DNA of 64,000 nt, taken from positions 310,001 through 374,000 of the forward strand of contig CAVTJR010000001.1 of the NCBI GenBank assembly GCA_963735115.1, read 5' to 3'. Every line of letters starts with the position of its first letter. Position 1 is the stretch's first letter. Below, one piece after another: positions 1 to 8,386 of the stretch. This DNA is from JAKACA01 sp963735115 (GTDB taxonomy: Bacteria; Actinomycetota; Acidimicrobiia; Acidimicrobiales; Bog-793). The position numbers and the translations under genes were made by a program. Under the pieces are notes generated by a model that worked only from the letters and a program-made list of their open reading frames with translations, did no database searches and had not been told where the DNA came from.

Positions 1-279
1 GCCGCCGGGCGGCGGCGACCCGAGCTCCTCGGCGAACTCGCGAGAGGCGGCCGACAGCGCCTCCTCCTCCGGCTCGTGCTCTCCCTTCGGCACACTCCAC
101 CAGCCGTCGTCCCGACGGGCGAAGAACGGACCGCCCGGCAGGGCGATCAGGACCTCGAGCCCTCTTGCCTCGGGGCGGCTGGCCCCCTCGACGCCGCCGG
201 TCGGCGCGGGGCCGCCGGCGGCGTCAGGGTTGTTCCTCCGCCGGAACAGCAGCAGGCCGGCACTGACTCGTGCCACCAC
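1..279 (-). CDS. Nudix hydrolase, C-terminus cut off by window edge
   Basis: Reads leftward from a GTG at 279 (a second GTG lies at 276) and runs off the window, so only the first 93 codons are present. The N-terminus is a hydrophobic strand with the pattern SAGLLLFRRR, followed by LPGGPFF and GWWSVPKGE. A full Nudix box, G-x5-E-x7-REFAEELG, is visible just before the cut. Nudix enzymes hydrolyse nucleoside diphosphates linked to another group; the substrate cannot be told from this fragment. It lies 28 nt downstream of the acyl-CoA mutase on the same strand and may share its transcript. The family call is firm; function and full length are unknown. Confidence 0.85.
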   Translation of the reverse strand, partial: MVARVSAGLLLFRRRNNPDAAGGPAPTGGVEGASRPEARGLEVLIALPGGPFFARRDDGWWSVPKGEHEPEEEALSAASREFAEELGSPPPGG

Positions 280-307
280 CGTCAGACGACCCAGCCGGAG
301 CGGCCGC

Positions 308-1966
308 TCAGATGCTTGCCGTCTCGCGCCAGCGGCCGAAGACGTCGGCCAGGGCGTTCATGATCTCGCCGACCGTGGCGTAGGTGAGGACAGCTTCGTG
401 GACCGCCGGCATGAGGTTGCAGTCCGGCCTGGCGGCCGTCGCCCGAACCTCGGCGAGGGCACCCTCGACGGCGTCACTCGAGCGTCTCGAGCGAACGTCG
501 GCGAGACGCTTGTTCTGGAGCTCCTCGACCTCGTGGCCGATCTGGAGGATCGGCGGCGGGTCCTCCTCGTTACCTTCGAAGTACCCGGTCACGCCGACGA
601 CCACGCGGCGCTTGGCAGATACCTTCTGCTCATAGGCATAGGCGGCGTCAGCGATCTCGGACTGGAACCAGCCTTCGTCGATGCCGGCGTAGACGCCTTC
701 GAGCATCGACCCGTTCCCGAGCTCGTCGAGGTGGGCGAAGACCTCCTCCGCTTGACGCTCCAACTCGTCGGTGAGCGCCTCCAGGAAGTACGAGCCCCCG
801 AGGGGGTCGGCGACGTTGGTGACGCCGGTCTCGTGGGCGATGACCTGTTGCGTCCGTAAGGCGATGCGAGCGGCCTTCTCCGTCGGAAGGGCGAGCACTT
901 CGTCCATCGAATTCGTATGCAGGCTCTGCGTACCACCGAGGACTCCGGCGAGCGCCTCGATGGCGGTGCGCACGATGTTGACCTCCGGCTGCTGAGCGGT
1001 CAGGGAGCAGCCCGCCGTCTGGGTATGGAACCGCAGCTGCAGCGAGCGTTCGCTCTCGGCTCCGTAGCGCTCCCGCAACCAGCGCGCCCAGATACGACGC
1101 GCCGCCCGGTACTTGGCGATCTCCTCGAAGAAGTCGAGATGGGCGTTGAAGAAGAAGCTCAAACGGGGCGCGAACTCATCTACCGGCAGTCCGGCGGCCA
1201 CGGCCGCCTCCACGTAGGCGAATCCGTTGGCGAGCGTGAAGGCGAGCTCCTGGGCGGCGGTCGAGCCGGCTTCGCGGATGTGGTAGCCCGAGACCGACAC
1301 GGTGTTCCACTTCGGCATCTCCGCCGAGCAATAGCGGATCATGTCGGTGACAATCCGCACCGAGGGGCGGGGCGGGAACACGTACTCCTTCTGGGCTTGG
1401 TACTCCTTCAAGATGTCGTTCTGGATCGTGCCACCGAGCGCCCGCCGCGGCGTCCCGCTCTTCTCGGCAGCGGCGAGGTACATCGCCAGCAGGACGGCGG
1501 CCGGGGAGTTGATCGTCATCGACGTCGTCACGCTGGCGAGGTCGATGCCGGCGAAGAGGTCCTCCACGTCGGCCAAGGTGTCGACGGCCACGCCGCAACG
1601 ACCGACCTCGCCGAGGCATTCGGGGTCATCGGAGTCGCGGCCCATCAACGTCGGCAGGTCGAAGGCGGTCGACAGGCCGTCACCACCGGAACGGAGGATC
1701 TCCTTGAAGCGGACGTTCGTGTCCTCAGCGGTGCCGAAGCCGGCGAACAGGCGCATGGTCCACAACTTCGAGCGGTACATGGAGGCATGCGGGCCCCGCG
1801 TGTAGGGGTAGAGGCCTGGGAGCTCGTCGCCAGGGCCGTAGACGGGCTCGACGGGGACGCCCGAGAGCGTCTCGAAGTCGGTGTCGCGCAGCGGTGTCGT
1901 CTCGTACTGTCGACGCCACTCGCTCCAGTTGCCCGATGCCGCCTCACCGGCGCCGCTGTCTGTCAC
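308..1966 (-). CDS. icmA: Acyl-CoA mutase large subunit, isobutyryl-CoA mutase type (B12-dependent)
   Basis: A 552-residue catalytic TIM-barrel subunit of the methylmalonyl-CoA mutase family, starting at GTG 1966. It ends after the VFGRW segment, so the C-terminal cobalamin-binding domain of single-chain mutases is absent and a separate small subunit is needed; none is encoded here. Aligning by the conserved TIQNDILKE and SGYH motifs to the Propionibacterium mutase (offset 15), catalytic His244 is kept as H229 and Gln197 as Q182. Tyr89 becomes F74 and Arg207 becomes Q192, the pair reported for isobutyryl-CoA mutase (Phe/Gln) rather than methylmalonyl-CoA mutase (Tyr/Arg). The likely reaction is isobutyryl-CoA to n-butyryl-CoA or a similar branched acyl-CoA rearrangement. 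Specificity is inferred; the family is certain. Confidence 0.85.
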   Translation of the reverse strand: MTDSGAGEAASGNWSEWRRQYETTPLRDTDFETLSGVPVEPVYGPGDELPGLYPYTRGPHASMYRSKLWTMRLFAGFGTAEDTNVRFKEILRSGGDGLSTAFDLPTLMGRDSDDPECLGEVGRCGVAVDTLADVEDLFAGIDLASVTTSMTINSPAAVLLAMYLAAAEKSGTPRRALGGTIQNDILKEYQAQKEYVFPPRPSVRIVTDMIRYCSAEMPKWNTVSVSGYHIREAGSTAAQELAFTLANGFAYVEAAVAAGLPVDEFAPRLSFFFNAHLDFFEEIAKYRAARRIWARWLRERYGAESERSLQLRFHTQTAGCSLTAQQPEVNIVRTAIEALAGVLGGTQSLHTNSMDEVLALPTEKAARIALRTQQVIAHETGVTNVADPLGGSYFLEALTDELERQAEEVFAHLDELGNGSMLEGVYAGIDEGWFQSEIADAAYAYEQKVSAKRRVVVGVTGYFEGNEEDPPPILQIGHEVEELQNKRLADVRSRRSSDAVEGALAEVRATAARPDCNLMPAVHEAVLTYATVGEIMNALADVFGRWRETASI

Positions 1967-2045
1967 GTCATGAGTCTACGAGGCCGTCCCTGCCGACTCG
2001 CTCCCCTCAGGATCTGCCGGGCTCGGGACCTGGGCGAGCTCGACC

Positions 2046-2417
2046 TCAGTCTTCCGGGGCGTGGCAGACGGCCTCGACGTTGTGCCCGTCGGGATCGCGC
2101 ACGAAGGTGGCGAAATAGGCGTCGTGGTACTCGGGAAAGAGCCGCGGCTCGTGGAGGATCTCGGCCCCGATGGCGACGGCGGCGGCATGAAAGCCCCGCA
2201 CGTGCGCCCGGTCGGGTGCCTTGAACGCCAAGTGGAGCTCGCGGTTGCCGGACCGTTCCGCCGGGATCAGCCAGAACGAGCCACCGCTCACCCCGAAGAA
2301 GCCCACGAACTCCGCGCCGCCCTCTTCCACCGTCACGCCGAGCGTGGCGAGCAGCGGGTCGTAGAAGCGGCGGCTGGCCGCCACGTCGGACACCTGCAAG
2401 GTCACGTGATCGATCAC
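2046..2417 (-). CDS. VOC family protein (glyoxalase/dioxygenase-like)
   Basis: A 123-residue single-domain vicinal-oxygen-chelate protein. It opens IDHVTLQVSD and ends in the family hallmark DPDGHNVEAVCH, with a metal-ligand-type HLAF strand in the middle. The GTG at 2417 is chosen as start because it overlaps the stop of the upstream GGDEF gene as GTGA and because it begins exactly at the conserved first strand; an in-frame extension to 2492 would run back into that gene. The sequence resembles uncharacterised lactoylglutathione-lyase-like proteins, not methylmalonyl-CoA epimerase, despite the mutase next door. Substrate unknown. Confidence 0.8.
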   Translation of the reverse strand: MIDHVTLQVSDVAASRRFYDPLLATLGVTVEEGGAEFVGFFGVSGGSFWLIPAERSGNRELHLAFKAPDRAHVRGFHAAAVAIGAEILHEPRLFPEYHDAYFATFVRDPDGHNVEAVCHAPED

Positions 2418-4152
2418 GGCGGCGGCTGCTGCTCCGATCGGGTTCGGTCGACCCCTTCGAGGAACACCTGATCCCCCGGCGTCGCCACCCACACCTGGTT
2501 ACGACCCCGTCGCTTCGCCTCGTACATGGCGGCGTCGGAGACGTTGAGCACGTCGTCGGGCGAGACGGAGTCCCTCGAGAGCGCCGCCACACCGATCGAG
2601 ATCCGGATGGGCAGCTCGCCCGTGAGCTGTGTCGAGTCGAGCGCGGCGATGCGCTCGCGCAACGCCTCTGCGATGGCCATACCCTCATCGAGGTCCGTGT
2701 CGCCGAGCAGGGCCACGAACTCCTCCCCCCGTAGCGGGCGAGCACGTCGTGTTTGCGCAGGCGGTCGGAGAGGGCGTTTCCGATCCACTGGAGCACGAGA
2801 TCGCCTTGGGAGTGGCCGTAGGTGTCGTTCACCGGCTTGAAGTGGTCGATGTCGATGAACAGCACCGTGCTCGGCTCGTCCCGCTGGCGGAGACGCTCCA
2901 TCGCTCGTGTGACGGAGTCGACGAGGGCGCGCCGGTTGGCGAGGCCGGTGAGCGGGTCGGTCTGCGCCTCGGCCCGCACCGCCTCGAACTCGCGGGCGTG
3001 CTCGACGGCGGTGGCGCACTGGTCGGCGAAGAATTCGAGGGCTTGCACGTGGGCACGGTCGGGCAGGAGTCCGTTCTTCGGCTCGTCCAGCGAGATGAGG
3101 CCCATCACCTCGCCTGAGAGGGCGACGAGCGGCACGGTCAGCATGTCTTCGGCGTGCCACTCCCCTTCCTGCCACTCCGGGTCGGGCTCGGGAGTGTTGA
3201 GCTTGGCGTCGAGCTCGGCCGGGATGCTGAAGCGCCGGTGGTCGAACAGGTACGAACGCGAGACGAGCATGTCCGGGCGCATGGCCGGGGCGAACTCGGC
3301 GAGGGAGACGACGTTGGAGCGCATCGCCGAGTCCTCCGACGCCGAGAGGCCGACGGTGGCACGGACCTCGAGACGATCGCCGTCGACGAGGAGGTAGATG
3401 GCCGCCCGGCGGAAGCCGCCGGCGTTCGACATGGCGCGGGCGATGCCTTGCAGCACCTGATCGAGCGCCATGTCCCCGCGCACACGGGCGCTTGCGGCCA
3501 TGAGGGCCTCGAGCTGCCCACGCTGCGCTTCGGCGATCGCCCGCGCGGCTCGTTCCGTCGATCTCGCCCGCACGATCTCGAGCCCGACGACCGTCAGCTC
3601 GGCGAGGGTCTCCAGCATGAGCGCCTGTTCAGGCGGAGGCAGCTCACCGGACAGCGGGTCGTCCGGGTTGATGAACCCGATCGCCCTGCCCTCGGAGTCG
3701 ATGAGGGGGGCGAACAGCAGCGAACCCGGCAACCAAGTCCGAGACGGCACCGAGACGCCGGTGGCCATGACGGCCGCCCGGACGTCGTCGCGGTCGCGGA
3801 CGGCGTGTCCGGGCGGAACCCAATGGACACCGCCGAGGGCGATGGAGGCGTGCGTGAGCGCTTCGAAGGCAGACGCGCTGACGACGAGACTGCGGAAGGC
3901 ACGGTCGTCCTCGACCTGAACGCCGGCGGAGGCGCGGTGGTGAAAATTGCCGTCGTCACCTCGGAGTGCCAGCACGCAGGCCGAGTATCCGAGCGCGGAG
4001 CGCGCTGTGTTCACGACCATGTGGATCAGCGTCTGCTCGTCCTCCATGACGGCGAGCTGACGCGCCAGGCGGAGAACCCCGCGCAGCTGGGCGGCGGTGC
4101 GGTCGAAGCCCTCGCCGGGAGGCGTGGGAATGGGAACCGGGTCAGCCGGCAC
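2414..4152 (-). CDS. GAF-GAF-GGDEF diguanylate cyclase, apparent frameshift in the active-site codons
   Basis: From a GTG at 4152 the frame encodes two GAF domains (about residues 25-200 and 215-385) and then a GGDEF domain with DPLTGLANRR and the FIDIDHFKPVND metal-binding segment. The frame fails at the active site: six G residues (2725-2730 on the minus strand) give RYGG then RSS. With one extra G they would read RYGGEEF and join the downstream frame, which holds the rest of the domain (ISIGVAAL, AAMYEAKRRGRNQV) and stops at 2414. Corrected length is about 579 residues. As read, the protein loses its catalytic site and continues in a wrong frame to 1963. This may be a homopolymer consensus error or a real inactivation. 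The stop overlaps the VOC start as GTGA. Confidence 0.8.
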
Positions 4153-4325
4153 GCGATGTGGACGGCCGACACCGCAGGCGCACGTTTCTGAATGCGTGTT
4201 GCGTCGACATCACACCCCTAACCCTCGAGGCAATTCTAAGGCAAGAGGCGAAAGGACGCGGCACGGCTGCCGGGGCGGACCCGGAAAGGTCGACCGGTGG
4301 CATCAGCGTTTGCTAGACCACCGCC

Positions 4326-5462
4326 ATGCATGTGGCCGTTCCACGCGAGACCGCGCCTGGAGAACGTCGCGTCGCCGCTGTGCCCGACGTCCTCCCGAGG
4401 CTGGCGGCCAAGGGCATCGACGTCACCATCGAGTCGGGCGCCGGCGTAGCTGCCTTCTTCGCGGATGACGCCTACGTGGAGGCCGGCGCAACCGTGGCGC
4501 CCGATTACGACACGCTGTTTCGCGGTGCCGACGTCATCTGCAAAGTGCAGGCACCGACGGCAGAGGAGGCGCGACACCTGCCGGAAGGGTGCGCCCTCGT
4601 CTGCTTGCTGCAACCTGCAGGCAACCTCGAGCTCGTCAAGGTGCTCGTAGCCCGAGGGATCGGGGCCTTCAGCCTCGACCTGCTACCTCGCATCAGCCGC
4701 GCCCAGGCGATGGACGCCCTCTCGTCTCAGGCCACCGTGACCGGCTACCGCGCCGGGCTCATCGCGGCCGAACGCCTTCCCCGCTTCTTCCCGATGTTCA
4801 TGACGGCAGCGGGCACGGTTCCGCCCGCCAAGGTGCTCGTCCTCGGCGCCGGCGTCGCCGGGCTGCAGGCGATCGCCACCTCACGCAGGCTCGGCGCCAT
4901 TGTGCGTGCCTACGACGTTCGCCCGGCAGCTCGGGACGAGGTGCGCTCCCTCGGGGCGACTTTCGTCGAGCTCGAGCTCGAGACGCAGGAAGGCCAAGGC
5001 GGGTACGCAGCCGAGCAGTCCGAGGAGTTCCTCACCCGCCAGCGCGAGCTGATCGGCACCGAGGTGGCTGCGGCCGATGCCGTCATCACGACGGCCGCCA
5101 TCCCCGGGCGCCGGGCTCCTCTGCTCGTGACCGCAGCCATGGTCGAGCGCATGCGGCCGGGCAGCGTCGTCGTCGACCTGGCGGCCGAGACGGGAGGCAA
5201 CTGCGAGCTCTCCGAGCCCGGCAAGGACGTCGTCGTGAACGGCGTGACCGTATACGGGGCCAGCAACCTCGCCAGCACCATGGCGACGCACGCCAGCTTT
5301 TTGTACGCCCGCAACATCGCCGAGCTGCTCGGCCTTTTCGCGGCCGACAACGCTTTCAACCCCGACTTCGGCGACGAGATCATCGCCGGCACCTGCGTCA
5401 CCTTCGGCGGTGAGGTTCGCCACGGGCCCACCGCAGCGCTACTCGAAGGAGGAACGGCGTGA
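4326..5462 (+). CDS. pntAA: NAD(P) transhydrogenase subunit alpha part 1 (PntAA)
   Basis: A 378-residue NAD(H)-binding domain I of the proton-translocating transhydrogenase, which moves hydride between NADH and NADP+ using the proton gradient. Start is ATG 4326 with MHVAVPRE at the N-terminus. Visible marks are the PRETAPGERRVAAVP opening typical of the alanine dehydrogenase/PNT N-domain and a Rossmann segment VLGAGVAGLQAIATSRRLGA followed by YDVRP. It is the peripheral, cytoplasmic subunit of the three-polypeptide form. The stop overlaps the pntAB start as GTGA, so the three genes are translationally coupled. A 173-nt gap separates it from the divergent GGDEF gene and should hold both promoters. 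Confidence 0.96.
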   Translation: MHVAVPRETAPGERRVAAVPDVLPRLAAKGIDVTIESGAGVAAFFADDAYVEAGATVAPDYDTLFRGADVICKVQAPTAEEARHLPEGCALVCLLQPAGNLELVKVLVARGIGAFSLDLLPRISRAQAMDALSSQATVTGYRAGLIAAERLPRFFPMFMTAAGTVPPAKVLVLGAGVAGLQAIATSRRLGAIVRAYDVRPAARDEVRSLGATFVELELETQEGQGGYAAEQSEEFLTRQRELIGTEVAAADAVITTAAIPGRRAPLLVTAAMVERMRPGSVVVDLAAETGGNCELSEPGKDVVVNGVTVYGASNLASTMATHASFLYARNIAELLGLFAADNAFNPDFGDEIIAGTCVTFGGEVRHGPTAALLEGGTA

Positions 5463-5800
5463 ACGGCTCCGACATCCTCACGCTCATCACGATCTTCGTG
5501 CTCTCGGCCGTCGTCGGCTTCGAGGTCATCTCGAAGGTGCCGAGCATCCTCCACACGCCGCTCATGTCCGGCACGAACGCCATCCATGGCGTCGTCGTCG
5601 TCGGTGCCATGATCGTGCTCGGGACGGCACACGGGACCCTGGAGATCACCTTGGGCTTCGTGGCCGTGGTGCTGGGGACGATCAACGTGGTCGGTGGGTT
5701 CGTCGTCACTGACCGCATGCTCGAGATGTTCAAGGGCCGCCCCCGCGCGGGCACGCCCGATGCCCCGGGCAAGGACGGCGGTACGGGGAGCCAACCATGA
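5459..5800 (+). CDS. pntAB: NAD(P) transhydrogenase subunit alpha part 2 (PntAB)
   Basis: A 113-residue membrane subunit with three hydrophobic segments (roughly residues 4-20, 38-57 and 61-82), including TPLMSGTNAIHGVVVVG, the signature of the transhydrogenase alpha C-terminal membrane domain. With PntB it forms the proton channel. GTG 5459 is the start because it overlaps the pntAA stop by 4 nt and places the first transmembrane helix correctly. Its own stop overlaps the pntB ATG at 5797. The C-terminal tail is charged and glycine-rich. Confidence 0.95.
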   Translation: MNGSDILTLITIFVLSAVVGFEVISKVPSILHTPLMSGTNAIHGVVVVGAMIVLGTAHGTLEITLGFVAVVLGTINVVGGFVVTDRMLEMFKGRPRAGTPDAPGKDGGTGSQP

Positions 5801-7182
5801 GCCTCGACACCGGAATCCGCCTCGTCTACCTCGTCGCCGCCATCTGCTTCATCGTTGCCCTGGGAGGGCTCTCCGGGCCGAAGACGGCGCGGGCCGGCAA
5901 CCTCATCGGGGCAGCCGGCATGACCATCGCTATCGGGATGACGTTCGCGACGCCGGGGCTGTCGCGCTTTGCCCTCATGGCGGGCGCCATGGCGCTCGGG
6001 GCCGTCATCGGCTTCCCAGCCGCGCGCCTCGTGAAGATGACGGCCATCCCGCAGATGGTGGCGGCCTTCAACGGCGTCGGGGGCGGGGCGGCGGCCCTCA
6101 TCGCCCTCACCACGTTCTTGAAGGCGGCGCCGGCAGAACTCGCCGTCTACCAGGTCGTCGAAGTCCTCTTCGGCGTGATCATCGGCTGTGTGTCCTTCGC
6201 CGGCTCAGCCATCGCGTTCGCCAAGCTGCAGGAGCTCATGACCGGCCGGCCCATCACCTACCCGGGCCAGCAGGTCATGAACGGCATCGTCGGCGCCGGC
6301 ATCCTCGGGCTCACGGTGGCCGCCTGCGTGAGCCCGCACGCGTGGCTCGTCGCCATCGTCGCCGGGCTCGCCCTCGTCTTCGGCATCGCCTTCGTGCTGC
6401 CGATCGGGGGCGCCGACGTGCCCGTGCTCATCTCCCTGCTCAACTCGTTCACGGGCCTGGCAGTGGCGGCGAGCGGTTTCGTGCTCCACTCCGTCGTGCT
6501 CGTCGTGGCAGGCACGCTCGTCGGGGCATCCGGCACCTTGCTGACGAGGATGATGAGCGCCGCCATGGGCCGCTCCCTTCCGAACATCCTCTTCAGCGCG
6601 TTCGGCTCCGTCATCACGGCGACCGGCATCAGCGAGGCCGGTGCGGACCGAAGCGTCCGCTCGGCCAGCGCCGAGGACATCGCCGTGCTGCTCGCCTACT
6701 CGCGCAAGGTGATCATCGTGCCCGGCTATGGTCTCGCCGTCGCCCAGGCGCAGCACACCGCTCGCGAGCTCGCCGAGCTGCTCGAGTCCCGCGGAGTCGA
6801 GGTGATCTACGCCATCCACCCAGTTGCGGGGCGCATGCCCGGCCACATGAACGTCCTCCTCGCCGAAGCGAACGTCCCCTATGAGCAGCTGAGGGAGATG
6901 GACGACGCCAACCCGGAGTTCCAGACGGCCGACGTGGCCCTCGTCGTCGGCGCCAACGACGTCGTCAACCCGGCGGCGAAGAACTCGCCCGGGAGCCCGA
7001 TCTACGGCATGCCGATCCTGGCCGTCGACGAGGCGAAGAACATCGTCTTCCTCAAGCGGTCCATGCGTCCGGGCTTCGCCGGGATCGACAACGAGCTGCT
7101 CTTCGACCCGAAGACGACCATGCTCTTCGGGGACGCCAAGGACTCACTCGCCAAGCTCGTGGCGGCTATCAAGCACCTGTGA
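5797..7182 (+). CDS. pntB: NAD(P) transhydrogenase subunit beta (PntB)
   Basis: A 461-residue subunit: about nine transmembrane helices in the first 270 residues, then the cytoplasmic NADP(H)-binding domain III. The NADP-site motif GYGLAVAQAQH and the segment GANDVVNPAA are both intact, and the end DAKDSLAKLV is typical. Starts at ATG overlapping the pntAB stop. The complex makes NADPH from NADH at the expense of proton-motive force. Its last 14 nt overlap convergently with the end of the minus-strand YacL-type gene, so no terminator fits between them. Confidence 0.96.
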   Translation: MSLDTGIRLVYLVAAICFIVALGGLSGPKTARAGNLIGAAGMTIAIGMTFATPGLSRFALMAGAMALGAVIGFPAARLVKMTAIPQMVAAFNGVGGGAAALIALTTFLKAAPAELAVYQVVEVLFGVIIGCVSFAGSAIAFAKLQELMTGRPITYPGQQVMNGIVGAGILGLTVAACVSPHAWLVAIVAGLALVFGIAFVLPIGGADVPVLISLLNSFTGLAVAASGFVLHSVVLVVAGTLVGASGTLLTRMMSAAMGRSLPNILFSAFGSVITATGISEAGADRSVRSASAEDIAVLLAYSRKVIIVPGYGLAVAQAQHTARELAELLESRGVEVIYAIHPVAGRMPGHMNVLLAEANVPYEQLREMDDANPEFQTADVALVVGANDVVNPAAKNSPGSPIYGMPILAVDEAKNIVFLKRSMRPGFAGIDNELLFDPKTTMLFGDAKDSLAKLVAAIKHL

Positions 7183-8296
7183 TCTCGTGGCCGTCGGTCG
7201 CCTCCCAGTCGTCGTCCGGCCCGGACGGGTCGATGACGTGGCCGAACACGATGAGACCCTGGCTCGTCGCCCTCGTGGAGAGCACCGAGATCTCGACGCC
7301 TTCCTCCCCGATGCGGTGGGCGGCGTCGTTCACGACGACCATGTCGCCGTCGGGCAGGTAACCCACGGCCTGGCGGGGTTGCTTGCCTGCTCGCACCAAG
7401 TCGACGCGGAGACGCTCGCCCGGCACGTGATCAGGAGCAAGATCCGCCAGTAGCGCACGCATGTCGATGATCGGGATGCCGAGGGCGTCCTGCTGGCGGG
7501 CAACCTCGGCGGAGGCCGTCACGACCCGTACCCCGAGACGGTCGGCGATCGTCAGCACCTTCTCCGCCGTCATGGCGGCGGCCGGGACGTCGCCGCTGAC
7601 GACGGTGACGGTCACGCCGGCCTCGCGAATCGCCTCCAGCGCCTCGAGCCCGCGCCGCGCCCTGCGGGAGGCGACCGGATCCGGCGCCACCGCCAGCGTG
7701 CGCAGCTCGTCCGCGACCGGTTCGGCCACGAGGATCTCGGCGCCAAGGAGCCCGGCGCGCCCGAGCACGAGAAACGCTCGGTCCATCACCGCCGAGGTGT
7801 CCACCATCACGGCGCCGGGGTTGGCATCGTCGTCACCGACCGATAAGCGGCGCGAGAGGCGAGCGGCATCGGAGAGCTGGCGACCCTTCGACATCCCCAC
7901 GCGGAGCCCGAAATAGCCGATCACCCAGGCAAGGGAGCCGGCGATCGGATAGTCGAAATCCTGCTTCACGAATACGAACAGGGGGATGCAGATCATGGCA
8001 CCGACGAGGAATCCGATTCCGCCCAGCAGGGCCCCGGCGAGGATCTCGGTAGCCGGGACGTCGCGCCAGCGGCGGTCGGCCCCTTGCGAGAGGCGCTCGA
8101 CGACGCGCCCGGCGGCGCCGCCGAGGACGTAGGCGACAAGCACGCCGATCGTCGCCCCGAGCACGCGGCCGTCGGAGGAGGAGTGGTTCGTGACTGACAA
8201 CCCCACGAGGGCGCCGCCGAGCACGACAATGAGGCGGAGAATCTCGACGAAGGCCGAGCCACCCCTTCCGGGCGACCACGATGGAGTCCGCACCAC
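7169..8296 (-). CDS. PIN-TRAM membrane protein, YacL type
   Basis: About 375 residues from GTG 8296 (or 8293). The first 130 residues hold three to four hydrophobic helices (LRLIVVLGGALVG, ATIGVLVAYVLGG, EILAGALLGGIGFLVGAMI, and a further segment near YPIAGSLAWVIGYFG). A PIN domain follows, opening VMVDTSAVMD with acidic residues spaced as in RNases. The C-terminus is a TRAM-like beta domain (GERLRVDLVRAG, GDMVVVNDA, ISVLSTRATSQGLIVFGH). This order matches Bacillus YacL and its actinobacterial relatives; a membrane-tethered RNase role is inferred and its target is unknown. Upstream in-frame codons reaching 8851 overlap the divergent GH18 gene and are rejected. Confidence 0.85.
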   Translation of the reverse strand: MVRTPSWSPGRGGSAFVEILRLIVVLGGALVGLSVTNHSSSDGRVLGATIGVLVAYVLGGAAGRVVERLSQGADRRWRDVPATEILAGALLGGIGFLVGAMICIPLFVFVKQDFDYPIAGSLAWVIGYFGLRVGMSKGRQLSDAARLSRRLSVGDDDANPGAVMVDTSAVMDRAFLVLGRAGLLGAEILVAEPVADELRTLAVAPDPVASRRARRGLEALEAIREAGVTVTVVSGDVPAAAMTAEKVLTIADRLGVRVVTASAEVARQQDALGIPIIDMRALLADLAPDHVPGERLRVDLVRAGKQPRQAVGYLPDGDMVVVNDAAHRIGEEGVEISVLSTRATSQGLIVFGHVIDPSGPDDDWEATDGHEITGA

Positions 8297-8386
8297 TCTG
8301 AAAGAGCGTAATGAAGCCCTAGGCGGGTGAGGGCGATGCCCCTCGCCTCCGACCGGCGGGCGGCCGCCGGTACGCTTCGGCGAGCC

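Noticed and set aside
917..2224. Long open frame on the plus strand opposite the acyl-CoA mutase
   Set aside because: It has no recognisable motif and lies antisense to a clear enzyme; high GC keeps antisense frames open.
2046..2417. VOC gene as methylmalonyl-CoA epimerase because of the adjacent mutase
   Set aside because: Its motifs match the generic lactoylglutathione-lyase-like VOC group, and the mutase residues do not favour methylmalonyl-CoA.
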